From: Clytia hemisphaerica | Taxonomy: Eukaryota > Cnidaria > Hydrozoa > Leptothecata > Clytiidae | NCBI GenBank assembly: GCA_902728285.1 | Contig: CACVBU010000480.1 | Location: forward strand, 558,001 to 622,000 | Length of the DNA stretch: 64,000 nucleotides | Direction of reading: 5' to 3' | Part shown: positions 22,963 to 34,866 of the stretch, piece by piece | How the letters are laid out: every line of letters starts with the position of its first letter | How positions within the stretch are numbered: position 1 is the first letter of the stretch | Program-made: the position numbers and the translations under genes | The notes under the pieces: model-generated | The model's input: the letters and a program-made list of their open reading frames with translations, nothing else | The model's database searches: none | What the model was told of the DNA's origin: nothing

Positions 22963-24345
22963 GCCTGAAAGAAGATGAGGCACACGTAAGAGAAACTTTT
23001 TGTGTTTTCCATAATTATAGAGTCTTTCTTAGTTTAAAACCTCCATCGTCCAATATTTCTAAAATAATGGACGATTTCATTAAAAACCATTCACGATTTG
23101 TTTCAGAATTTTCCACTGCCACGCTTTATGCAGTATTCCAAAGAACAGCAAAAATAATCGGATGGCTGCACAACTAATTCGATAAATGAACGAACAAAAG
23201 TATACTTCACCAGAAACGTTTTGTTATTGTGGTATAAAGACTTTCCAGCAAAGAAATAAAGAGTATTTAAATTCAAAATATCAAACTGTGACAAAAGGTA
23301 AAATTGAAGTGAAGATATCATTGATTGATAAACAATGAACGAGAAGACAATAGGCTTCACCGTCTAAGCTGTCGACTGTAGTTTCTATGCCCCTTCAAAC
23401 GGTATTTTGATGGAGAATTTTTTGTTGAAAAACTTTCAATGCAACATAAATTGATGATCAAAATGGAAAGTTTCTTTAATCTGAAGAAAGCTTTCTGATT
23501 CAGATTCGTTAAATGAAACTATTAATGCGAACCAAATGAACAAAATAAACATTTTCTATTATTTTTATATTAAACTTGTAATGTATTCTAAAATTATATT
23601 ATACAATTTGGTTAATATTTTGGTGGTATGAAGAATACTCTCATGTTGAAAATTCTTGGTATCAGGATTTATTTCAAACAACACGTTGGGAACTTTTTAT
23701 GGATGTATCTCTTACAATAGACTCTTACAATAGAATTACGATAGAATTCAGTCGGTCTATGGACGATCAGTATTTTCCACCGTCTCTTAATTGTTGAATT
23801 GTCCTTGATATTCATCCACTTTTGAGATCGTCCAGATTTTCTACGAGCACTGCCAATTATACTTATATTAGGCCGTGGCCAGTGGATGGTTAAATATTCA
23901 AAAATAAAGAAGAAAAGAAATAGCAATTTGTGTTTGAAAAAAAGTGAAACGTTTTGAGACTTTTGAAAAACTTTTTCCTGAAAAAATTCTGGTCTGTAAG
24001 TCCTTGACTTTATCGATTGTTTTATTTAAAAGGTAGACTGGAGTCGTTTATAATGCATGTAATACTAATAATAAACACAAATAATGATACGGGATTTAGT
24101 TTGTATAAACGACTGGAAGAATCCGGTGTTCCAGCCTTATAGATACCGGGGCGAGCTACGCAGAAACTTGCGTAGCGAGAAAACAATTACCGTAAGAATA
24201 TTTTTGGATGATTTTCGCCAAAAAGTTAAGAATACCATGATGAAATGAAAAAACACCATTCTTATAAAAAAAAGCGTGTATGGGTATTTGAGATTTGAAG
24301 TTTAGTATATGTTGACATTATTTCGAAGTATTTACTTACATAAAT
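22963..24345 (+). repeat. 3' flank of gene A, duplicated beside gene B
   Basis: This stretch aligns by eye with 59764-61427 downstream of gene B. Shared phrases include ATAATCGGATGGCTGCACAA, AATATTTTGGTGGTA and GTCCTTGACTTTATCGATTG. The last clear shared sequence is ATTTACTTACATAAATTT. It holds the probable 3' UTR and no further gene. A lacks two MITEs found in B, while about 240 bp here (about 24032-24275) are absent from B. Confidence 0.7.
24032..24275. mobile_element. Insertion specific to the gene-A copy
   Basis: In B the flanking sequences lie next to each other: TTTATTTAGG, about 30 bp, then TATGGGTATTTGAG. Here about 240 extra bases intervene, with a small inverted pair AGTCGTTTATA/TATAAACGACT at 24052-24118 and a right end TTCTTATAAAAAAAAGCGTG like the terminus of the 61909-62162 element. 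Edges are approximate. Confidence 0.45.
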
Positions 24346-24597
24346 TTGCACTATTTACTCACGGGTAGAAAGGATAAATATTTTTTTCTGTAGCGTATTT
24401 TTTCACATGACGATTGAAAGTATGTGAAATATCATTTTGTTTTTACTGTAAACACTTTAATAAATAAGCAAATAATTTGTTGTTGTTTTTTGTGATACGT
24501 TTGATGTGGAAGTTTTAAATTTACTGAATTGCTCTTTCTGTGTTGGATATCGCAGGTTTGTTATAAATTTTTATTAGTTATTTTAGATAAATGATGT

Positions 24598-24903
24598 ACC
24601 CCGGGGGGGGGGGGGTACTAGGGCAAAATGGGTTACGGGGATGCTCCGCTGGTTAGGGTACCTTTTTAAACCTCCACGAGTCCCAGGTAGGGTCGCAAAA
24701 ACACCAAAATAGAAAAATTAGTCCCTCGTAGGGTGCCTATTTTTGGAAAATTTGGGGAAAAAGTAGAAAATTTGAGAAAATTTTGGAATTTCAGTCCCAT
24801 TCAGGGTCACTTTTTTCGCAAATTTCGAGTCCCACGTAGGGTCCATTTTTCGAACCTCAGCGGAGCACCCCCGTCGGTCCACAAGGGTAGTACCCCCCCC
24901 GGG
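24598..24903 (+). repeat. G/C-run palindromic element
   Basis: It begins with CCCCGGG and a run of more than 10 G, then GTACTAGGGCAAAATGGGTTA. The interior has repeated GTAGGGT and GTCCCAC/GTCCCAG motifs with AT-rich spacers. It ends GGTAGTACCCCCCCCGGG. It is an inverted copy of the 12645-12912 repeat and related in design to 55000-55326. Non-coding. Confidence 0.75.
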
Positions 24904-25732
24904 TGATGTACATATATTTCCTGTTTCCTATGTGAAGAAGGTATTCGGAAGAACCAAAGAGGATGTATATACATAACCATTGATAGCTTTTGATCCACAA
25001 ATGATTTACACCAAATTTAGTTGCCTCGAGTTGTTACCTAGGATCAGTCCTTTCACTTTCTAGACCTTATTGTGACCATCGATCAAAGATGCAGTTAAAT
25101 CATGTAAAATCGTTTTTCTATCAGTCGTTACTGCAAAATAAAAACTCATGAAAAAACAATTTTATTTAAATTTTCAATTTCATTTAAAACAATATTTGTA
25201 TTTTTCAGGATTTCATGCCCATAATTGGCCCAGCGCTAGCGAGTGTAGCGAGTGGGCCTTTAAAGAGAGTGTCACTATTTTTTTTCCGTGTTTCCTTCTG
25301 TGTGTCCGTTTTGGTAGAAACGGCGCTTTATACCAGTAACACACTTTTTGCCGTCTGGAGAGGGAAAAGCTTGCGAAAGTCGGGTACTGGCTAAAAAAGA
25401 TATATTTTCTGATTTCGCGCTCCTTAAACAACAAACGTTTTCAAAACAAAACAGATACAAGATGGCGGTTGAAGCGAGGAGATTGATTTCATGTGTTGAT
25501 TCTTACTTTCTTGAACATTTTCTTTGCTTTAGTGGTCAAGAGACTTTCAAACCAAAGAAACTTTGTAGTGATTTTTTTTTTGTAAACTTTTTCAACATTC
25601 TGTCATATGTTATAGTTTTCATAAAGCTTTCTCTTTCTGAGTGAAAATTCTATACCTTAAATCAATTTCTGACTTTCACTTTTAGTTTCTTGTTTTCAAA
25701 AAGACTTGATTCTGGAATTTGCTGATGAACAC
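24904..25732. other. Non-coding, possible start of a repeat unit
   Basis: The CCCAGCGCTAGCGAGTGTAGCGAGTGGGCC palindrome (positions 25229-25258) opens a stretch that runs into the satellite. A GGGCC...AACGGGC remnant at 27320-27345 lies on the other side. The 98-codon ORF 25348-25644 has no recognisable domain. The satellite may be the core of one larger mobile unit from about 25220 to 27350. Confidence 0.35.
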
Positions 25733-27015
25733 TAAAATGGAGTTCATGTGTAAATTATAGCAAGATTGGAACTTTTTCAATCATACTACGTGTGAAAATG
25801 GTTATTTCTAGATCTGTCTCGTTTAACGAATTGGTGGCTTGATTTTTCAAACTCAACACGGAATTATTTCAAATACCGATATTAAATGGAATATGGCAAT
25901 GGAGACTAAAATGCAGCTCATGTGTAAATTTGAACAAGATTGGAACTTTTTCCATGATGCTACGTGTGAAAATGGTTATATATTTCTAAGTCTGTCTCGT
26001 TTAACGAATTGGTGGCTTGATTTTTCAAACTCGACACGGAATTATTTCAAATACGGATTAAATGGAATATGGCAATGGAGACTAAACTGCAGCTCATGTG
26101 TAAATTTGAACAAGATAGGAACTTTTTCCATGATGCTACGTGTGAAAATGGTTATATATTTCTAGATCTGTCTCGTTCAACGAATTGGTGGCTTGATTTT
26201 TCAAACTCGACACAGAATTATTTCAAATACCGATTAAATGGAATATGGCAATGGAGACTAAACTGCAGCTCATGTGTAAATTTGAACAAGATTGGAACTT
26301 TTTTCATGATGCTACGTGTGAAAATGGTTATTTATTTCTAGATCTGTCTCGTTCAACGAATTGGTGGCTTGATTTTTCAAACTCGACACAGAATTATTTC
26401 AAATACCGATTAAATGGAATATGGCAATGGAGACTAAACTGCAGCTCATGTGTAAATTTGAACAAGATTGGAACTCTTTTCATGATGCTACGTGTGACAA
26501 TGGTTATATATTTCTAGATCTGTCTCGTTCAACGAATTGGTGGCTTGATTTTTCAAACTCGACACAGAATTATTTCAAATACCGATTAAATGGAATATGG
26601 CAATGGAGACTAAACTGCAGCTCATGTGTAAATTTGAACAAGATTGGAACTTTTTCCATGATGCTACGTGTGAAAATGGTTATATATTTCTAGATCTGTC
26701 TCGTTCAACGAATTGGTGGCTTGATTTTCAAACCCGACACAGAATTATTTCAAATACCGATTAAATGGAATATGGCAATGGAGACTAAACTGCAGCTCAT
26801 GTGTAAATTTGAACAAGATTGGAACTTTTTCCATGATGCTACATGTGAATATGGTTGTTTCTGGATCTGTTGTGTTTTACGAATTGGCGGCTTGATTTTT
26901 CAAACTCGACACAGAATTATTATAAATACTAATTTTAAATGGAATATGGACATGGTAAATGTAGACTAAAATGCAGCTCATGTGTAAATTTGAACAAGAT
27001 TAGAACTTTTTTCAT
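25733..27015. repeat. 176-bp satellite, about 7.3 copies
   Basis: The phrase CAGCTCATGTGTAAATTTGA recurs every 176 bp (about 25910, 26086, 26262, 26438, 26614, 26790 and 26974), with a diverged first copy at 25741. Central copies are almost identical and outer copies are more diverged, the usual result of unequal exchange. The period is not a multiple of three, so the six overlapping 82-108-codon ORFs are by-products and this is not a protein repeat. Confidence 0.9.
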
Positions 27016-28055
27016 GCAATGATGTTGTTTCTTATGGAAGTTGAATTTAATGATATTTTGAATTTGATTTTACCTTCGGGTAGAAAGTTTCGAGCTTTCA
27101 ACATTCAATTTATTTTTGATTGACTACTGTACATTATGTTTCGTTTATTTTTTCACTTCCCTGTTCTAAGAAATGAAGAAAGGGAGAATTATCCTTGTCG
27201 ACTTATTTTTCATTTTATTTTGCTCGACACAGTAAAATTTTAAATCCTTTGGACATCCCTTTCCTGAAATCTTGTTAAACATTTTTTGGAATTTTTGGAA
27301 ATCGCGTAAATTACGCTTTTGCTGGGCCTTCACGCCTAACGGGCTTCTTGTTTGTCAAAAAACGGGTTTGAAGGTTCAAAACTTTTATTGACTTCATTTT
27401 TGACACCCATTTCTCACAGACCCAGTAGGATTTTTTCAGCAAGTAGGGATAAAAATATCGGACTAAAACTCGATGGGGATTGATATTCCCATATTTTTTA
27501 TGGCTGGGGATTGAAATTCCATTGTTTTCAAGTCAGAAAATTCAGTGGGGATGGGAAAAACAGCATAATATTTTGCAGTGAGGATTGGTTTATTTGATTA
27601 TTCTCAGTGAGGACAAAAATTGAGGTATAATTTTCCACTATATAATTTTTCCAGTGGGACAGGCTCCAACAGGGCAACCACTCCAACATTTCATCCAATA
27701 TTAAAAAAACTACATGTTGGATAAAATGTTTGACCGGTTTGTCCTTGCCTTTACTGCTTTAAAACAATAATAACTAACACCTTTAACAAGTCCATCATTT
27801 AAAGGTTTTGTTTTTACATAAGTGTTTCCGTTTCATATCAGACACATATTTCATATCAGGACAGTGTCTTGCTATTGTTATATTATGCTTATATAAGCAA
27901 AAAATGTTTTTCTTTTCCTCTTTCTGACCAATCTTGCTTCACATCCGTACCAATTCAATGTGAAAAAGCTTGTAAATTAAAATTGACGAGTAAGCAAACG
28001 TTATCACTCTTATTTAAAAACAAAACCTTTAATTACTCCACCCCAAGAACTATAA
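27016..28055. other. Non-coding with an old copy of a MITE-like repeat
   Basis: Positions 27405-27670 resemble the MITE family at 59890/60701 and the repeat at 36712: GACACCCATTTCTCACAGACCC at the left, several CAGTGGGGAT/GGGGATTG phrases inside, and CCAGTGGGACAG at the right. The 67-codon stretch 27869-28072 is not convincing as an exon. Confidence 0.45.
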
Positions 28056-29747
28056 GTGGACACGATCATTAATATGAGACCAATTTTGGCCTACTTGTGG
28101 ACATTGATACCATGTGTTAAACTTTTATCAATTATTTGAACATAGTGAGTATTGACAAATATCAGTGGATATGTTATCTTCAAAAATTGATAAATCTTTA
28201 ACACTGTTGAGGTCCTGTGTCACAACGATCAAATCAAACAACTTATTAACACCTAAAGTGATGACAAAAAAATGATAAAAAATTAACAAGGTCTTTTTTT
28301 TGGAAATGATAAAAAATAGTCTAAAACTTTAATTTGACCTTGAAATTGAAAATCCTTTGAACAGACCAAAAATATGATAATTTTTTATCAAATTTGACAG
28401 GTTTCAGGCTCAAAAACAATGAAATGATAATTTTTTAACAGATTGAAGTTCAAAACTTGGTAATTTTTATCATAAATTTGTGGGAAACTGCCAAAATTTG
28501 GGTCATTTATTTTTAACTCTTTGTTTTGATACATATCTCTTTAAACTATAGGCAGAACTACAATTTTGAATAATTTGAACAAAAATAGATAAAAACTTAA
28601 CCAAAACTAGTATGTACTTGTAAATATTACACTAATTAAGTTGTGTGTTAAAATATTATCAAAATTGACATAAATGGTTAAAAAATGACCAATTGTTTGC
28701 ATATTAACAAAATCTTGAGTATCAATGGAGCGAAATCAGAAAAAGATAGAATTCAAATGATAAAATGTTAACAGACAAGACAATAGAAGATAATATTTTA
28801 ATAATTTACTTTCTGTTATAGTTTTATTAGTCTTTGCCACTTAAAGATACTCAATTAAGACTTTCAAAATGCTCAAGAAGCTGATCTACAACCTAATTAA
28901 AAACTCCCTAGAATAAATCAAACACTAATATTAACAAAAATACTGATAAAATATTAACAAAATACTAAACAGAACTAACGTGAAACACTATAACAGGGTT
29001 TTCTCCAAATCTAGAGTACTTACGAATTACAAATTTTCATATTATTATCCTGAAACGTTGCATCCGCATTATCTTTAACTTGTCAGATTTTAAGATTGGT
29101 TATCTGAAAGTACATTTCTGCAATTTAGTTTCACTAATTTAAGTTTTGGAACCCTAATTTGAAACCTAAAAATTGCCCCAAATTGACTTAAAACTTGATA
29201 TCTTATATTTTTTCCTTGCTAAGATTAAGTTCAATTTTTGCCAAAATTGTTAAAAATTTATCATTTTTGTGTCCAAAATACATGCAACAATCGTTATTTC
29301 TATCTGATGAATTCACTTTCTCATGATATTGTCTAAAATCTAATTTGCTAGGTTCCAAGGGCAGCAAACCATTTTCGTAATTTTCTGAGTGTACCAGTGT
29401 TACAAATTTATCAATATTTTGTTAACGCTCTGATAAATTTTGTAAATAATTAATATATGGCTAAATTAAACATAGTAATAAATTATTTTTCATTTTGGGG
29501 GATTTCAGACTTTTTAGACTTTCATTGAATTGATAAAAAGTTAACAATGTTAATTTTTTATCATATCTTTGTCAAAAATGAAGTTTTTAACTTTTTGAAA
29601 AAAAATATTTAAAGAACGTAGTAATATCTAACTTCTGTTAAATTTTCGACCCATGACAATTAAAATTCAGAAACTTATTAACAAAACAAATTTTTGGACA
29701 ATTTTATGATGTCCACAATGGTGTCTCATATTATTGATCGTGTCCAA
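28056..29747. mobile_element. 1.7-kb element with inverted ends, non-coding
   Basis: The left end GGACACGATCATTAATATGA (from 28058) and the right end (29721-29745, complement of GGACACGATCAATAATATGA) are inverted copies of ~25 bp with a mismatch. The interior is very AT-rich with many TGATAAAA/TTAACAAA phrases and has no ORF. It is probably a non-autonomous DNA transposon. No target duplication was established. Confidence 0.5.
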
Positions 29748-29800
29748 GTTGTTAAATGGTGGAAAATAACAAGACTTTTTCCCTGTTAATCTCACTTCAG

Positions 29801-30602
29801 ACCAAAATAAAAAACAAGCACGCCAGAAGAGCCAAGAAAGAGAACCATATGGAAGTTTGAGGAAATGGTTAAACAGAACCGTTAATTCTTACCTGTATTC
29901 ACTTGTTCACTGGTGTTTTGTTCTTAATATTTGGTTTCTTTGCTCAAAGAAATGTAAGTATTGTCCATGATAATAACGACTCTCTGTTTTCCATTTTTCA
30001 TTTACGCATGTCAAGTAGAACATTCATAAGAAAAATAATAAAAGAATGAAGTGTTTGTTTAAAGTACAATGAAAATAAGCGAATACTATTTAAATTAATG
30101 ATGTTTGAATTGTTATTTTATTTTGAAAAAGAAAACCACCACGATATTTATACATGGTGAGTGTGACCGAGGAAAGGCCGAAAAATAAATCAAATTTAGT
30201 GAGTTTGCGTCCACCGTATCGAGTACTTCCGTTTTCTTTTTTATTTTCCTTACCACCGCCGCCGTAGAATGCCTATTTTGTAATACTTTCGCTAAAGCAA
30301 AATTAATAAAGGTTAAAAGTTTATTAATTGCGCTTAGCCAAAGTATTACGATAAGTTTTCGCGGTAGTCGGTGCGGAATAAAATTTAGAAACGAAAGTGA
30401 TCGAAACTTCTAGAACATACATTCGTTAAGATAAAATCTAGCGTTTTGTTTAATGATTCCAGTCCGCAAGTTCTAGGTAAGCGTAACCAAGCATTTGTAA
30501 ACATTGCTCGTTTTTAAATGGTGGTTTTATTTCAGCTTGCTGTGAGGCGGCTTTGGTTGTTTGTGTTTATCACCACACCACTACACGCAACAATACAGAC
30601 AG
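29801..30602 (+). CDS. Two possible exons of an unidentified membrane protein
   Basis: Exon 1 would be 29801-29953, after a pyrimidine-rich CTCACTTCAG acceptor and before a GTAAGT donor. Exon 2 would be 30536-30602, after TTATTTCAG and before GTATGA. The phases agree, and the joined frame is open for 73 codons. It shows a basic stretch followed by a hydrophobic segment (YSLVHWCFVLNIWFLCS) and then a Cys/Val-rich segment. No flanking exons, start or stop were found, and no family is recognised. It could be part of a longer gene or coincidence. Confidence 0.25.
30238..30380. repeat. Imperfect hairpin, arms of about 65 bp
   Basis: The left arm, 30238-30310, ends GTAATACTTTCGCTAAAGC and AAAATTAATAA. 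The right arm, 30320-30380, starts TTATTAATTGCGCTTAGCC and AAAGTATTAC. The loop is about 10 bases. Mismatches are scattered. It could be a small fold-back element or a structured transcript. Confidence 0.5.
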
Positions 30603-32080
30603 GTATGAACTTTTTTTTACAGGTAGAAATAGGTGTTGATAGGTTGATTTAGTTGTGTAAGACAGATTATCAGTTACTAAAGTCTGTCTCAAAATAATTT
30701 ACAGGTTGAGACGAAAATGGCTAACTTTTGATAAAATTCGAATCAAAGTTGCGATTTTGTGTTCATTGAAAAGATATTTGTCAGTGGAATATTATCAAGC
30801 AAAAAAAAATCGAAAAATAAAGAAAAATGAAAATTAAAAATGAAGAAGAAAAAAATCAACTTCTTGTAGAAATGTGGTATGATTACCATTTTCACTACAC
30901 AGGAGTGATTCTTCAATCTTAGATCATTATCACTGTGAAAAAAAATTTCCAAAAATATTCATTCGATTAAAAAACATAGAACAAAAATTATTGCTGATTG
31001 ACTCTATGAAGTAGTAAAAAATGACAAAAACAGCCTATTGTCAATCAACCAATAACAAACTTTGTGTGATATCTTTTGACAACCAAAGCCGAATTTCCCA
31101 AAAAGTGATTTTTTTAGAAAACTCTGTGCTGGGAAGTTTTTGGAAGATCGAGTTGGATCCACGCTTTTCTTTTATAAAAATATGAAGATGCAATACAGAT
31201 CTGTTGATGAAGATTGAAATTGACTTTTCCAATAAAGAATGTCTGAAAACTGAACCCAAAAACTAGAAGAAACAATCTACAATGAAAAAAATACGACAAA
31301 AAGTTTTTGTTTTAAAAAATGGTAAACTAAAAATCAAATCCTAGAAATAATTCGAATCAAATACTCGAAATTGCAACCATCAGAGCCTAGTGTATAAACT
31401 GCCAACTATAACACACCAATCCAATGCCACACACCGACTGTAAGCTCCCGAATAAACGTCCCCCCGGTTATTAATTTTTGAAAAATTTTCGAACCCCCTC
31501 CCCCTGTTCTTATTAGGACCCCCCCCCAGCTTATTAATGTTCTAGTTTTCTGTTTTTTGAGTTGGAGTGTAATGTTTAAATAAAAGCAAATTTTTAAACC
31601 TTTTCGGAACCCCCCCCCCCATTTATACAGACCCCTCCCCGTTTATTCGGAACCTTAGAGTAAATAACCATTTCCATCCGACATACAAAGTATAAAAGAC
31701 GAATCCAATAAAATGAGAAATTCTTTACCATATGAGAATATTCATGACAAATTGACCAAAAAATTAAGATTATGCTAAGAATACCACCATCATGGAATTT
31801 GGCAACTGAACCTAACAATGCCATTCTTTAGAGAATTTTGTCTGTTAATCAGTGTTAATTACCCACCCTCGACTCCATGGCTTATCTAACCCCCTTTACG
31901 CTATTGATGATTCTGATGGACGCGTTGACGGGGGATATAAGCCCTGGTGCACTTTAAAAACGAAAGTACTTTTAGGCATGTACGCGAAACGTATGTCGAT
32001 TAGCATAATCCCGCCATTTTACAAATTCCGAGAATTTGAAAAAATCAAAACAAGCTAAATACATAATGAATGGCTGATGT
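30603..32080. repeat. Non-coding, includes a C-run repeat
   Basis: Positions 31445-31665 carry several phrases of the form AATAAACGTCCCCCC, TTATTAGGACCCCCCCCC and GTTTATTCGGAACC. This repeat style (C runs separated by TTATT) is common in cnidarian intergenic DNA. The rest holds AT-rich sequence with no gene; 69-76-codon antisense stretches are not believed. Confidence 0.45.
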
Positions 32081-32350
32081 AAATAGTAAATTTAAAAGTC
32101 AAAGACAGATTCTCAACATGAAGAAGTTGAAGTATGAAGAACTCTTGGCAAACCAATCAATTGACAAAATTGCAAAATGTCATTTAAATGAAACTTGATT
32201 GGCAGAGAAAGATACTACGAGACCTTGATAAGCAGTCTATCCCTGCACTGAGCGAACTGGAACTGCTTGTAAAACGATTTTTTACAGAAAGACAAAATGA
32301 CTATAGTTTAAAGATTCACTCGAAAAGACCCTCTGCTGTCCACATATAAT
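32081..32350 (+). pseudogene. Decayed coding-like fragment, unidentified
   Basis: The frame from about 32066 reads KSQRQILNMKKLKYEELLAN, stops near 32197, then continues in another frame as QRKILRDLDKQSIPALSELE and a further ~28 residues to a stop near 32349. The composition is protein-like (K, L, E rich, helical). It is probably a piece of a transposon protein or lost gene. No family is recognised. Confidence 0.3.
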
Positions 32351-33544
32351 TGTTTTGCTTGAACTGATTTCCAACAGCAATCTTGCATGTTTCTTTATAA
32401 TCTGATCACTCGTGATGAATGACTGACTGATGTTTATACATTTTGACATCTATCTTGTCCATGACCATGGGCATCAGGAGTATGAAAAAGAAAAAAGCAT
32501 ACATCTCCAGTGATTGCTTGACAGGTAGTCAAAATGAACTGATCGGTGAAGAAGCTTTTTCAGAAAAACTTGAGACTACGTACAATACAAACTCACTGCA
32601 AAAATGTTCTGGTTATGGTTTATACAATTAAAAGCTTGGCAATTATGTGAACAATTCTAATCAACTGATGAATGTGTAAAAGCAAGAAACTTCAAGTATC
32701 GAAAAAGAAATAAATCTGTTTCTTCAATGTTTACCATGAAACAATTCTTTAAACATATCCTATTACCAGACTGAAAATTTATTTATATTGACCGTAAATG
32801 TCAAAAAGTATACAAACTAGTATTGTCAGTGTGTATATTGGACTAAATTTGACAAAAAATGTTGAAGCTGGAAGTAGTTTTTTTATCGGGATAAAATTTA
32901 TGCAAACATATAACAAATCTGTCATCTAGATTATCAATTATGACATGTTAGACTTTTTTGGATTTCATTTGAATTTATTCTGACCTAAAGATTATGTTTC
33001 ACTGTCGTCATCATGTTCTGATTTGCTACATAACAAAATTTTTGGAAAGTTTTCCATAGAGTCTTCAGTTTTGAACCTATTTTGAGGATAAAATCAAATA
33101 GGAGTACAGTCATCTAAAGTAACATTGACAGATTTTTTTTCATAAGCTGTATTAAGTGTCAAATTTTATTATTTTATAGATGAATATTTCTGGACATTGT
33201 TTCAAAAGATAGCAATCAACTACATTTTGGTCAAAATTCCAGAATATATATTTCAGTTCAAGTTCTGTTATTTTGATACAAAATGATTGAGAAATTTACT
33301 ACAAAAAATTGAATACATATCTCTGCTTTTTTTTTGTAAATGTCACATTTTCTTTGGAGCAAAGCTGTTTCATTTTAAAGCATCTGATACTTTGAAGCTG
33401 AAAGGACTGATAAAACAACATTAATTTTTGGAACTTTTTTCAATCAAAAATTAGGAACCATTAAAGGCAAAAATAAAATTTGGAATTACTGTACTTTACC
33501 TTCACTGTTCTCGAGACTTGACAAAATTGATAATAATACCTTGA
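32351..33544. other. Intergenic, nothing recognised
   Basis: AT-rich DNA. A 62-codon ORF at 32443-32631 has no features of a real gene. Confidence 0.35.
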
Positions 33545-33850
33545 AGGAAGAAATTTTGGCAGGAATTTAATTTGGCGGGTGGTTGAAAAAGTTTTTTCAG
33601 AGGAATTTAATTTGGCGGATTGCTAGAAAAAAGAAATTAGGCGAGAATTTAATTTGGCGGTTGAAGGAAATTTTTGGCCAAAAATTGTTACCGAATAAGC
33701 AAAAACCTGTTTTTAAGGCCTGAAATAGCACAAATTTGGAGAATACACAAGATAAATTAAATTTGGCGGGAATTTAATTTGACGTATGGCGGAATTCCTG
33801 GTAAATGCGCCAAATTTTATTTCCGTCATATTTTATTCCTTTAAGGTAGT
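33545..33850. repeat. AATTTAATTTGGCGG short-repeat element
   Basis: The 15-base phrase AATTTAATTTGGCGG occurs four times with little change between 33565 and 33770, plus a variant (AATTTAATTTGACG). An inverted GCGCCAAATTTTATTT lies at the right edge. Spacing is irregular, so this is not a simple satellite. It looks like a small non-autonomous element with internal subrepeats. Confidence 0.55.
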
Positions 33851-34469
33851 CCTTGATTACAATCGACCTCTTTTTAATATTGAAATTCAACAAAATCTAA
33901 TATTATTTTCAAGCCTTTCCCATGAACATTTTCCATAGGACCAGTAAATATTTCTACCTTTTTTTGTTAATTGAATAAAACGAAATGTTCCAAGTTTATT
34001 AAAGTTTCATGTAATATGTATTCCTGCAGATTTCTTTTGATCATCTGCCAAATCTCTAAAAAACTTATTACACCATGTTTTTATTATTAAAACCCTGAGT
34101 TGAAAATCGTTTAAAGATTCACAAGAAAAATCTTAAAAATGGCACGTATAAAGATTCACACAAGAATATCAAATTCATTTTACTAGTCAGAAAACTCTTA
34201 TTAATCAGAATTTAATTCTAAACTCTATACAATGATTCATAGCTAGCATTAAAATTTTCATAAAATTTCAAATGGGTATTTTACATAATTCAATGTGTTC
34301 TCTAAATAAATAAATAAATAAATTCTTAATGAATGATGATATAGTAACAGAACAAAATTCACCAAAATATCGCCAAAATTGAAAGAATTGCTTCCTCACC
34401 TCACCCTGCCTCACCATAATAAGGGCCTCTAATAAGTTCTTGCCAGAATTAAAATTTCCAGTGATTTTC
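33851..34469. other. Intergenic, nothing recognised
   Basis: AT-rich, with a short AAAT microsatellite at about 34304-34322. Confidence 0.35.
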
Positions 34470-34866
34470 CTAAGGGGCCGTCCACATAGTACGTACGCAC
34501 TAAGGGGGAGATGGGGTGTCTTCTCAAAAGCATATGCTTGCGTACAGAGGGGAAGGGGAAGGGCCGGGAGGGATCGAAAGAAAAAGTAAGTAGGCAGAAA
34601 AAAAAATTCACAGCCCTTTTTTTGCTTGTAAAATTGGTTGAAAGAGAATAAAAAGAGAATTATTATTCGCTTGTTCCTTACAAAATATCAGCTGTTTCTC
34701 TCTCATAGAAAAAGGGGAAAACCCAAGCCTTTTGAATTTAATTTTTTTTTTAGCCAGGGGGGGGTGTGAACTCACCTATTTGCATCTGCTTGCCTATAGG
34801 GGGAGGGGTATATATACTCAATTTTTGACATTTTAGTGGATACGTACTATGTGGACAGCCCCTAAG
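34470..34866. mobile_element. ~400-bp MITE with GGGGCCGTCCACATAGTACG ends
   Basis: The left end CTAAGGGGCCGTCCACATAG (34470 on) and the right end (complement CTTAGGGGCTGTCCACATAG, to 34866) are inverted copies over ~26 bp with two mismatches. The interior has G-rich tracts and no ORF. Elements with GGGGCCGTCC termini are widespread in invertebrates. I infer the same group but not a superfamily. Confidence 0.7.

Noticed and set aside
25839..26969. Overlapping ORFs with a repeated AMETKLQLMCKFEQDW motif
   Set aside because: They arise from a 176-bp satellite whose period is not divisible by three, so each ORF runs out of frame after about one and a half units.
18515..27015. Repeat arrays as possible CRISPR arrays
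   Set aside because: Repeats are 126 or 176 bp with no unique spacers, in an animal genome with introns.
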